This document shows, piece by piece, positions 56,317-64,000 of a stretch of 64,000 bases of DNA. A program made the translations under genes and the position numbers. The notes under the pieces are model-generated. The model was not told where the DNA came from. It searched no databases and saw nothing but the letters and a program-made list of their open reading frames with translations. Source of the stretch: Acinetobacter sp. C26M (GTDB lineage Bacteria > Pseudomonadota > Gammaproteobacteria > Pseudomonadales > Moraxellaceae); contig NZ_CP098478.1 of NCBI RefSeq assembly GCF_023702675.1, positions 620,001 to 684,000 on the forward strand, given 5' to 3'. How positions within the stretch are numbered: position 1 is the first letter of the stretch; every line of letters begins with the position of its first letter.

Positions 56317-56694
56317 GTGCGTAGACAATATCACTTTAGACAAGTTGGCGAAGATACATATATTTGGGATGTTCATCGCTTGGTTGCATTGACAAATAAT
56401 TTCGTTACCAAGAAAGTTGCGCTTGCTGATATTCAAGAACTCAATGAAGCCTATTGGTTTCCAGATCAGTATCCGACCACACAGCAAATCATTGAGCACT
56501 TTCAATTGGTGCAAGATGCTGATCTGCATTATCCGATTATTCTATGCGCGCAAGGGCGAGTGATGGATGGTATGCATCGTGTTGCTAAAGCAAGTTTACT
56601 AAAGCAAACTGAGATTCTAGCGGTACGATTTGAACAAACCCCTGAACCTGATTTTATCAATATTGATGAAGATGACTTGGATTATAATGAGTAA
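56317..56694 (+). CDS. ParB-like small protein
   Basis: The 125-residue protein contains the ParB/sulfiredoxin-like segment HYPIILCAQGRVMDGMHRVA, the characteristic G-x-V-x-D-G-x-H-R pattern of ParB-type nucleotide-binding folds. It lacks the helix-turn-helix and C-terminal dimer domain of chromosomal ParB, so it is not a partitioning protein. The start is a GTG at 56317 with AGAGG upstream. An acidic tail (NIDEDDLDYNE) closes it. Function is unknown; a regulatory or nucleotide-binding role is possible. Confidence 0.7.
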   Translation: MRRQYHFRQVGEDTYIWDVHRLVALTNNFVTKKVALADIQELNEAYWFPDQYPTTQQIIEHFQLVQDADLHYPIILCAQGRVMDGMHRVAKASLLKQTEILAVRFEQTPEPDFINIDEDDLDYNE

Positions 56695-56799
56695 ATCAAG
56701 TTGTTGATTGATTGTGAAATTACATAACCCAAACATGTTTAATTAGACTTTTGTTCGGAAATCTTTTTACAGTAAAGAAAACAGCATCAGGATAAAAAT

Positions 56800-56997
56800 A
56801 TGTTAGTCAGTGTAGAAGGATTGCAGCAAGGTGCATTTGAAACAGAACTGAGTATTGTGCCTAGAAAGGGTGAAACCATCCGAATTTTCTATGGGCCAGA
56901 CGCTGAAGTTGAGGGTGAAATTGAAAATGTGCATCACATCGTCAATCAACATGATGGTGGGCATAAAGTGATTATAAAAATTAGACCAACTTTTTAA
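56800..56997 (+). CDS. Hypothetical protein, 65 residues
   Basis: A short soluble protein with a beta-rich look: VSVEGLQQGAFETELSIVPR, GETIRIFYGPDAEVEGEIEN and GGHKVIIKIRPTF. GETIRIFYG resembles a strand-turn-strand unit in small barrels. No family is recognised. The ATG has CAGGA about ten bases upstream, and an intrinsic terminator follows 12 bases after the stop codon, so the gene has its own boundaries and is likely expressed. Confidence 0.65.
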   Translation: MLVSVEGLQQGAFETELSIVPRKGETIRIFYGPDAEVEGEIENVHHIVNQHDGGHKVIIKIRPTF

Positions 56998-57008
56998 TCG
57001 ATAAAAGT

Positions 57009-57044
57009 AAAGAAACCTAGACGTTGGGATTTAGGTTTCTTTAT
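57009..57044. terminator. Hairpin between two convergent genes
   Basis: AAAGAAACCTA and TAGGTTTCTTT form an 11-base stem around 12 bases. The A and T flanks allow it to act in both directions, for the 65-residue gene and the leftward 333-residue gene. Confidence 0.75.
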
Positions 57045-57058
57045 GCATAGCGGTATTG

Positions 57059-58060
57059 TTATAGACCAAAATAATAAGCAACCAGACAGATAATCACCGT
57101 AAGAACAATCAATTTAATCACGCCGGATGTGCCAACCTTGTGATGTTGAGTCTTATCAGGATGATGTGGCACTTCCATGGTCCGGTCAATGATTTCTGGC
57201 TCCTCTGCTGTCAGTTGGGCAGTCTGATAATGGTTTGCTGTTTTGACGATCAGCTTGGCAAATAAATCATCGGTCTTCTGTGAAAAATTACGTAAATTAA
57301 TTTGTTCTTCTGGGCTAATCAATTGACCAGTAGCACTGTAAGGATGCTGTCTTTGTTGCTCCAAATAATCAGCCAAAGCTTGGGTGCGGTGTAATAAGCG
57401 ATGTGCGCAATCCGCAGGGTAGTCTGTTGGAATTAATGCAAGCTGTTGTTCTGATAGCACTGTTGGATCAATGTCGTGTCCGTAAAATGGAAGGTCTTGT
57501 TGTTCTGGTTCTGAAAAATGTTCCGCATATTTACTGTCAAAAAGCTCTTTTTCCAAGAAAATCGCAACCTGATTCCAATTCACTTTCTGTAAGTCAGCAT
57601 CAATTTTCTTTGTAAACTTATCACTTAACTCATAACGCCAAAGCACCTCTTGGTGGGTTGTACTTTGTTGACTTTGAGGTGTGATAAATTCTTGATCACT
57701 GTTATACCATTCAGCCAGTTCATGCCCGCAGATCCAAGCTATTTTTTTGTTGGCTTGGTGGCTGACAATAAAATGAGCGAAGGGGAGTAACTCAACATTG
57801 GCATTTGGGTTTTGTTCGTCATTTAATACGCTTGAGAGGTGTAGGCTGAGTTTCTTCACACCTTGTTTTTTCAAGCCTTCAAGCCAAATTTGGAAATGTT
57901 GTGCCAACAGGTGTTGGGAGAGTAAATCCCGAAAAATTAGTCGATTTTGATTAAAAATCGGATGCTCAACCCAGCGGCTAAAATTGAGATCGCCCGCAAG
58001 AAATTCATTGCCATAGGTGACAAGTGTAAGCTGTTGTTTCCAGATTTGATTAAGCGCCAT
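57059..58060 (-). CDS. Tail-anchored membrane protein of unknown function
   Basis: The 333-residue protein is soluble for about 310 residues and ends in one hydrophobic helix (IKLIVLTVIICLVAYYFGL) just before the stop, so it is C-terminally anchored in the inner membrane with most of the protein in the cytoplasm. No known domain is visible. Segments HFIVSHQANKKIAWICGHEL and SEPEQQDLPFYGHDIDPTVL are candidates for a conserved core. A helical region rich in Gln (about 225-260) precedes the anchor. It is isolated upstream of pheS in the opposite direction. Confidence 0.7.
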   Translation of the reverse strand: MALNQIWKQQLTLVTYGNEFLAGDLNFSRWVEHPIFNQNRLIFRDLLSQHLLAQHFQIWLEGLKKQGVKKLSLHLSSVLNDEQNPNANVELLPFAHFIVSHQANKKIAWICGHELAEWYNSDQEFITPQSQQSTTHQEVLWRYELSDKFTKKIDADLQKVNWNQVAIFLEKELFDSKYAEHFSEPEQQDLPFYGHDIDPTVLSEQQLALIPTDYPADCAHRLLHRTQALADYLEQQRQHPYSATGQLISPEEQINLRNFSQKTDDLFAKLIVKTANHYQTAQLTAEEPEIIDRTMEVPHHPDKTQHHKVGTSGVIKLIVLTVIICLVAYYFGL

Positions 58061-59316
<1,256 letters not shown>

Positions 59317-59338
59317 ACAGTTTATAGATTATTGATTA

Positions 59339-59433
59339 AAATCCCCCTAAATCCCCCTTTGTGAAAGGGGGACTTTCACGAATTGATGTTTTGTGTTTCC
59401 CCTCTTTGTTAAAGAGGGGTTAGGGGAGATTTA
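59339..59433. repeat. Double palindromic repeat element between pheS and pheT
   Basis: Two hairpins, CCCCCTTT-GTG-AAAGGGGG (59353-59371) and CCCCTCTTT-GTT-AAAGAGGGG (59399-59419), are arranged in inverted fashion: AATCCCCCTAAATC on the left mirrors GGTTAGGGGAGATTT on the right. The second hairpin with its tail resembles the element at 32064-32126. It lies in the middle of the pheST operon, so it could influence the relative expression of the two subunits. Confidence 0.75.
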
Positions 59434-59445
59434 AGGAAGAAACAA

Positions 59446-61827
59446 ATGAAAATTAGTGAAAATTGGTTACGTACGTGGGTGAACCCAGCAATTGATAGCG
59501 AAGCACTTTCTGATCAATTGACCATGCTAGGTTTAGAAGTTGATGAATTAGCACCTGTAGCAAAACCATTTACAGGTGTGGTGGTTGGAGAAGTTCTGAC
59601 CGTTGAACAGCATCCAGATGCCGATCGTTTACGCGTCACCACAATTAATATTGGTTCTGGTGAGCCATTACAAATCGTATGTGGCGCGCCAAATGTTCGT
59701 GTCGGCATGAAAGCACCTGTTGCGACGATTGGCGCTGTACTGCCAGGCGATTTTAAAATTAAAAAAGGCAAACTGCGTGGTGTGGAATCACAAGGGATGT
59801 TGTGTGGTGCTTCTGAAATTGATTTAGAAGACAAAATTGATGGTTTGTTGGAATTACCTGCTGATGCACCAGTCGGCGCAAATATTCGTGACTATTTAAA
59901 GCTTGATGACAATGTCATTGATATCAGTATCACACCAAACCGTGGTGACTGCTTTAGTATTCGTGGAATTGCACGTGAAATCGCAGTGATCAATCAGTTG
60001 AAGATGAATGAGCCTGAGATTCAGTCTGTACCTGCATCAATTAATGATGAGAAAACAGTAACGATTAGCACAGAAGGTACGCCACGTTATTTGGGTCGTA
60101 TTATCAAAAATGTGAATGTTAAAGCGGCAACTCCTGAGTGGATGGAACAAGCTCTCGCACGTTCAGGTATTCGTACACATAGCATTTTGGTCGATATTAC
60201 CAACTATGTGTTGCTTGAGTTGGGCCAACCAATGCATGCCTTTGATTTGGCAAAAATTGAAGGTTCAATCCAAGTTCGTCAAGCCAAAGCTCAAGAAAAA
60301 TTGACGCTGCTCAATGATCAAGAAATTGAATTACAAGATGACATGATGGTCATTGCAGATGATCAAAAAGTTTTGGCCATTGCAGGTATTATGGGAGGCT
60401 TGGATACTTCTGTAACAGATGATACCCAAGACATCTTCCTTGAAAGTGCATTCTTTGCGCCTTTAGCGATCGCAGGTCGTGCGCGTCGTTTTGGTTTACA
60501 TACGGATTCATCACAACGTTATGAACGCGGTGTAGATTTTGAATTGCCAATGATTGCCATGCACCGTGCTTCTGAGCTGATTCAAGCCTTTGCTGGTGGT
60601 GAGTTTGGTCCAGTAACCGTTGCTGAGCAAGTAGCTTTGTTGCCAAAGCGCGAAGCAATTGAGTTAAAACAAGCTCAAGTAGACCAATTGCTCGGTTATC
60701 AAGTGGCAGGTGATTTTATTGCCGATGCTTTGACGCGTCTCGGCTGTGTGGTTGAAAGTAAAGCTGAAGGTGAGTGGAGTATCGTCCCTCCATCACATCG
60801 CTATGATATGGCAATCTATCAAGACTTAATTGAAGAAGTTGCCCGTATTGATGGTTATGACAATATTCAGATTAGTTTGCCGAAAACTGATGCGAAATTA
60901 GAGAAATATCAAGACCGTTTTGAAGTTGCGCAACTACGTCAAACCGTTGCAACATTAGGCTATCAAGAAGCGATTAGCTTTAGTTTTGCCGATGCAAAAC
61001 TTGAGAAGCAATTGAATCCAAATGTACAGCCATTGATGTTGGCGAATCCAATTTCAAGTGATTTGGCTGCAATGCGTAGTACGTTGTTATCAAGTCTGAT
61101 TCCATGTGTACAGTACAACTTAAATCGCCAACAGCAGCGTGTACGTTTCTTTGAATTAGGTTTACGTTTTGATTATCAGAATGCACAAAGCATTCACGAC
61201 CTTAAACAGATTCCGACTTTGGCATTGATTGCTGTAGGTTCACGTACACCAGAATCTTGGCATGCAAAACCACAGGCAATGGATTTCTTGGATTTCAAAG
61301 GTGAGGTTGAAGAAATTTTAGCAGCTGGACGCATCAGTGTTGAATTTGCTCGTACTGAGCGTGCATGGTTACATCCAGGGCAATCTGCAGAGATTTTAGT
61401 GAATGGACAATCGATTGGTTATTTAGGTCGCTTGCATCCATCATTGGAAAATGAACTGAATTTGGGCATAACCTGGGTTGCAGAGCTGGATCAACAGGCA
61501 GTTTTGCAATCTTATGTATCTAATTTTACAGAATTATCACGTTTTCCATCGGTTAGACGTGATATTGCGCTTTTAATCTCTGATAATATTGAGGTAAGAG
61601 ATATTCAGCGGTTAATTGAGCAGACTGGTGGTGAGTTACTCGACTCAACATGGTTGTTCGATGTGTATACGGGGCAAGGGGTTGAACAAGGCAAGCGCTC
61701 TTTAGCTTTTGCAGTGTTATGGCAACATCCAACTCGTACGCTTGAAGATGCTGAAATTAAATCTGGTATGGATAACATTATTCAAGTGTTGGAAGACACT
61801 TACCAAGCGACATTGAGGGCCTCATGA
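59446..61827 (+). CDS. pheT: Phenylalanyl-tRNA synthetase beta subunit
   Basis: PheT of 793 residues carries an N-terminal tRNA-binding OB fold (about 40-150: [40 protein letters not shown]), B3/B4 editing domain (about 210-375: [20 protein letters not shown]), B5 domain (about 400-475) and a C-terminal FDX-ACB RNA-binding domain (from about 700: [20 protein letters not shown]). All domains are complete and the length is normal. ihfA starts four bases before its end, so the two are coupled. Confidence 0.97.
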   Translation: MKISENWLRTWVNPAIDSEALSDQLTMLGLEVDELAPVAKPFTGVVVGEVLTVEQHPDADRLRVTTINIGSGEPLQIVCGAPNVRVGMKAPVATIGAVLPGDFKIKKGKLRGVESQGMLCGASEIDLEDKIDGLLELPADAPVGANIRDYLKLDDNVIDISITPNRGDCFSIRGIAREIAVINQLKMNEPEIQSVPASINDEKTVTISTEGTPRYLGRIIKNVNVKAATPEWMEQALARSGIRTHSILVDITNYVLLELGQPMHAFDLAKIEGSIQVRQAKAQEKLTLLNDQEIELQDDMMVIADDQKVLAIAGIMGGLDTSVTDDTQDIFLESAFFAPLAIAGRARRFGLHTDSSQRYERGVDFELPMIAMHRASELIQAFAGGEFGPVTVAEQVALLPKREAIELKQAQVDQLLGYQVAGDFIADALTRLGCVVESKAEGEWSIVPPSHRYDMAIYQDLIEEVARIDGYDNIQISLPKTDAKLEKYQDRFEVAQLRQTVATLGYQEAISFSFADAKLEKQLNPNVQPLMLANPISSDLAAMRSTLLSSLIPCVQYNLNRQQQRVRFFELGLRFDYQNAQSIHDLKQIPTLALIAVGSRTPESWHAKPQAMDFLDFKGEVEEILAAGRISVEFARTERAWLHPGQSAEILVNGQSIGYLGRLHPSLENELNLGITWVAELDQQAVLQSYVSNFTELSRFPSVRRDIALLISDNIEVRDIQRLIEQTGGELLDSTWLFDVYTGQGVEQGKRSLAFAVLWQHPTRTLEDAEIKSGMDNIIQVLEDTYQATLRAS

Positions 61828-62120
61828 CAGCATTAACTAAAGCAGATATGGCGGACCATTTAAGTGAGCTTACTAGCTTAAATCGCCGCGAAGCAAAACA
61901 AATGGTCGAATTATTTTTTGACGAAATCAGCCAAGCATTAATTGCGGGTGAACAAGTCAAACTTTCTGGCTTCGGTAATTTCGAGTTACGTGATAAACGT
62001 GAACGTCCAGGACGTAATCCAAAGACAGGTGAGGAGATTCCGATTTCTGCACGTCGAGTGGTGACCTTCCGAGCAGGGCAGAAATTTAGACAGCGTGTTG
62101 GGAATGAGCAGATCGATTGA
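61824..62120 (+). CDS. ihfA: Integration host factor subunit alpha
   Basis: The 98-residue IHF alpha pairs with IhfB (elsewhere) to bend DNA in replication, transcription and recombination. Signature: [40 protein letters not shown] and [20 protein letters not shown], which includes the arm residues that intercalate in the minor groove. It overlaps the end of pheT (ATGA), matching the pheST-ihfA order of enterobacteria. Its stop codon lies inside a terminator stem. Confidence 0.97.
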   Translation: MTALTKADMADHLSELTSLNRREAKQMVELFFDEISQALIAGEQVKLSGFGNFELRDKRERPGRNPKTGEEIPISARRVVTFRAGQKFRQRVGNEQID

Positions 62121-62131
62121 TCTGCTTTTTT
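62107..62131 (+). terminator. Terminator overlapping the ihfA stop codon
   Basis: AGCAGATC, GATT, GATCTGCT and Ts. The TGA stop of ihfA lies in the loop and right arm, so the last codons form part of the stem. A second inverted repeat of 15 bases (62125-62139 with 62162-62177) follows immediately. Confidence 0.8.
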
Positions 62132-62169
62132 ATGCCTAAATTCCATGAGCATGGATAAAACTTAGGCAT

Positions 62170-62202
62170 AAAAAAAGAGAACCGCGAGGTTCTCTTTTTT
62201 TT
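62170..62202. terminator. Bidirectional terminator between ihfA and the small lipoprotein gene
   Basis: Seven As, GAGAACC, loop GCGA, GGTTCTC and eight Ts. It serves the leftward lipoprotein gene and acts as a backstop for ihfA. Confidence 0.93.
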
Positions 62203-62217
62203 AATCTAAAAAATAGA

Positions 62218-62460
62218 TTAGTGTGCAGCAGAAGCTTCAGTAGTAGCAACGTCAGAAGCAGCAACAGCAACGTCAGAAGCAGCAGCAGCAACGTCAGAAG
62301 CAGCAGTTTCAACAACAGCAGTAGCTTCAGAAGCAGCTTCTACAGCTTCAGAAGCAGCAACAGTAGCGTCAGTCGCTGGAGCTTCTTCTTTCTTAGAGCA
62401 ACCAACGAAAGCTAAAGTAGTAGCAATAGCAGCAACAACAGCGAATTTTTTGAATAACAT
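62218..62460 (-). CDS. Small Ala/Ser-rich putative lipoprotein
   Basis: The 80-residue protein has a lipoprotein signal peptide (AIATTLAFVGC, Cys21) followed by KKEEAPATDATVAA. The rest is built from repeated Ala-Ala-Ser-Asp-Val-Ala units (AASDVAAAASDVAVAASDVA). The DNA encoding it has matching tandem repeats (about 12-15 bases: GCAGCAACGTCAGAA-like). The mature protein should be helical and amphipathic-free, perhaps a coiled-coil-like periplasmic or outer-membrane lipoprotein of the Lpp type, but this is inference. GAGAG lies upstream of the ATG. The gene is a single transcription unit. Confidence 0.7.
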   Translation of the reverse strand: MLFKKFAVVAAIATTLAFVGCSKKEEAPATDATVAASEAVEAASEATAVVETAASDVAAAASDVAVAASDVATTEASAAH

Positions 62461-62808
62461 GGCATCACTCTCATAAAATTGTGAGATTAAAAAAAACCTG
62501 AGCTAGTCTGTTTGTGCTTTTATTATTCCTAAACGCTTTAGGTAACAACGCAGGGAGCAGCCTAACTGGTCTGTAGCTATCCTATCAAAGCAATTCATGA
62601 ATTACTACTGTTCTGTCCAACAAAACGACAAAAATGGGTAGAATTTGGCTATTTTTTGATAGAAAATAACTATAGATTATATAATTTGAATCGGTAAGTT
62701 GAAAAAACAACACCTGTTCTTTTAATATAATTATATAAATCAATAAATTATTTATCGTGATGTTTTTTTGAAGAATATGTAAATATTCTGTAAGTATGTC
62801 AACCAAAT
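62461..62808. other. Intergenic region between the small lipoprotein gene and rho
   Basis: About 350 bases. A short hairpin CCTAAA-CGC-TTTAGG (62528-62542) lies upstream of the lipoprotein gene. The rest is very AT-rich. The leftward promoter of the lipoprotein gene should be here. No gene was found; a leftward open frame of 73 codons has poor composition and is not believed. Confidence 0.45.
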
Positions 62809-62837
62809 AAAAAAAGCTACCATTAAGGTAGCTTTTT
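62809..62837 (-). terminator. Terminator of rho
   Basis: On the minus strand: AAAAAGCTACC, TTAAT, GGTAGC and seven Ts, ten bases after the rho stop codon. The plus strand also has T residues on its other side. Confidence 0.9.
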
Positions 62838-62846
62838 AGTTGAAAT

Positions 62847-64000
62847 TTAAGTTGATGCCTTTCTTTTCATTTGATCGAAGAAGTCATCATTGGTTTTGGT
62901 TTCTTTCATGCGATCCAATAAGAATTCCATCGCTGCAAGTTCATCCATTGGATGTAATAATTTACGTAGAATCCAAACCTTACGAAGATTTTCTTCGCTC
63001 ATGAGGCGTTCTTCACGGCGAGTACCTGATTTCTTGATATTCATTGCAGGGAATACACGTTTCTCAGCAATACGACGATCAAGGGTAATCTCTTGGTTAC
63101 CAGTACCTTTAAATTCTTCGTAGATGACATCATCCATTTTACTGCCTGTTTCAATCAAGGCAGTTGAAATAATGGTAAGTGAACCACCTTCTTCGATATT
63201 ACGTGCAGCACCAAAGAAGCGTTTAGGACGTTCTAAAGCATGAGCATCTACACCACCAGTTAATACTTTACCTGATGATGGAATTACCGTGTTGTAAGCA
63301 CGTGCAAGACGGGTAATTGAGTCAAGTAGAATCACCACATCTTTTTTGTGTTCAACTAGACGTTTCGCTTTTTCAATTACCATTTCAGCAACTTGAACGT
63401 GACGGGCTGGTGCTTCATCAAATGTAGATGCAATCACTTCACCACGGACTGTGCGTTCCATTTCTGTTACTTCTTCAGGACGTTCGTCAATGAGAAGCAC
63501 AATTAGGAATACTTCTGGGTTATTACGCACAATTGACTGAGCAATGGTTTGTAATAACATTGTTTTACCCGCTTTCGGTGGTGCAACAATAATAGAGCGT
63601 TGACCTTTACCGATTGGTGCAATCAGGTCGACAACACGGGAGGTTAAATCTTCTGTTGTACCGTTACCAAGTTCCATAACCAATTGCTCAGTAGGGAATA
63701 ATGGAGTGAGGTTTTCAAAGAGAATTTTATTACGTGAATTTTCGGGCGTATCGTAGTTAATTTGGTTTACTTTTAATAAAGCAAAATAACGTTCACCTTC
63801 TTTTGGCGGACGAATGGTACCTGTTATGGTATCGCCTGTACGGAGGTTGAAACGACGAATCTGTGATGGGCTGACATAGATGTCATCTGGCCCAGCTAAA
63901 TATGAACCAGCTGCAGAGCGTAAAAAGCCAAAACCATCAGAAAGAATTTCGAGAACGCCATCACCAAAGATTTCTTCGCCATTCATGGCATGGCGTTTTA
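62847..64000 (-). CDS. rho: Transcription termination factor Rho, 5' end outside the window
   Basis: The frame continues past the window edge: just before [10 protein letters not shown] it reads KRHA, which matches the KQHAKSGEDIFGDG segment of E. coli Rho, so the apparent start at 63986 is internal. Visible parts: RNA-binding OB fold ([20 protein letters not shown]), Walker A ([13 protein letters not shown]), Walker B region ([32 protein letters not shown]), the Q-loop/R-loop ([20 protein letters not shown]) and the C-terminus ending RKAST. About 384 of the expected 420 residues are inside. Rho is a hexameric RNA helicase that ends untranslated transcripts. Confidence 0.97.
   Translation of the reverse strand, partial: KRHAMNGEEIFGDGVLEILSDGFGFLRSAAGSYLAGPDDIYVSPSQIRRFNLRTGDTITGTIRPPKEGERYFALLKVNQINYDTPENSRNKILFENLTPLFPTEQLVMELGNGTTEDLTSRVVDLIAPIGKGQRSIIVAPPKAGKTMLLQTIAQSIVRNNPEVFLIVLLIDERPEEVTEMERTVRGEVIASTFDEAPARHVQVAEMVIEKAKRLVEHKKDVVILLDSITRLARAYNTVIPSSGKVLTGGVDAHALERPKRFFGAARNIEEGGSLTIISTALIETGSKMDDVIYEEFKGTGNQEITLDRRIAEKRVFPAMNIKKSGTRREERLMSEENLRKVWILRKLLHPMDELAAMEFLLDRMKETKTNDDFFDQMKRKAST

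Noticed and set aside
56317..56694. Chromosome partitioning gene parB
   Set aside because: Only the ParB-like nucleotide-binding segment is present; there is no helix-turn-helix, no parA neighbour and no parS-like site.
62585..62806. 73-codon leftward frame before rho
   Set aside because: Extremely AT-rich, almost only Ile/Leu/Tyr/Asn, no ribosome-binding site; likely non-coding.
62847..63986. Rho starting at the ATG at 63986
   Set aside because: The frame continues upstream with residues matching conserved Rho sequence, so this Met is internal and the gene is cut by the window edge.

Overview
The window is chromosomal DNA from a member of the Moraxellaceae, almost certainly Acinetobacter. 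The AT-rich composition, the protein sequences and several gene orders support this: gacS-cysM-exonuclease-rlmD-relA, mazG-comEA-pcnB-folK-panB-panC-rapZ-NPr-darP, thrS-infC, and rpmI-rplT-pheS-pheT-ihfA. I cannot name the species from sequence alone. Most of the window is ordinary housekeeping core. Between the core blocks lie short accessory stretches holding hypothetical genes, decayed genes and one large sensory system. No rRNA, tRNA, CRISPR array, prophage or intact insertion sequence was found.

Layout. 0-7 kb: tail of an unknown gene, a DUF3298/RsiV-type lipoprotein overlapping a TatD-family nuclease, aconitase AcnA, an MFS transporter and the tRNA-modifying dehydratase TcdA. 7-10.3 kb: a DUF695-like protein, an orphan cysteine-peptidase (CHAP/NlpC-like) protein, a gene broken by two in-frame stops directly upstream of it, an NlpE-like lipoprotein with an unusual four-cysteine motif, and a start-less coding fragment. 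10.3-19.4 kb: dusA, then a BvgAS/EvgAS-type phosphorelay (LuxR-family regulator plus a 1205-residue hybrid sensor), a small cysteine-containing protein, an MFS exporter and a frameshifted RidA-like gene, followed by about 870 bases without a clear gene. 19.4-23.2 kb: the three-gene pnt transhydrogenase operon, then an unknown AT-rich gene bracketed by two nearly identical copies of the pnt terminator. 23.2-31 kb, mostly leftward: SDR, NUDIX, rsfS, a hyi-glxR pair, a crotonase and the hybrid kinase GacS. 31-44.3 kb, mostly rightward: cysM, exonuclease, rlmD, relA, mazG, comEA-like, pcnB, folK, panBC, rapZ, NPr and darP. 44.3-47.5 kb, leftward: a lipoprotein, an acyl-CoA ligase and a 44-codon gene. 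47.6-64 kb: thrS and infC (AUU start), a 4.6-kb accessory stretch, then rpmI-rplT, small genes, pheST, ihfA, a repetitive small lipoprotein and rho, which runs off the right edge.

Functional links. thrS, infC, rpmI, rplT, pheS, pheT, rsfS, darP, rlmD, tcdA and dusA all serve translation or ribosome and tRNA maturation. relA and mazG sit together as nucleotide-stress genes. folK, panB and panC make folate and pantothenate precursors. pnt and acnA serve central redox and TCA metabolism. GacS and the BvgS-like kinase are two separate hybrid phosphorelays.

I did not find a convincing new defence or mobile system. The observations most worth checking are the broken gene beside the orphan peptidase, the homopolymer frameshift in the RidA-like gene, the duplicated terminator around an unknown gene, two small genes that simple ORF calling would miss, and the separation of infC from rpmI.
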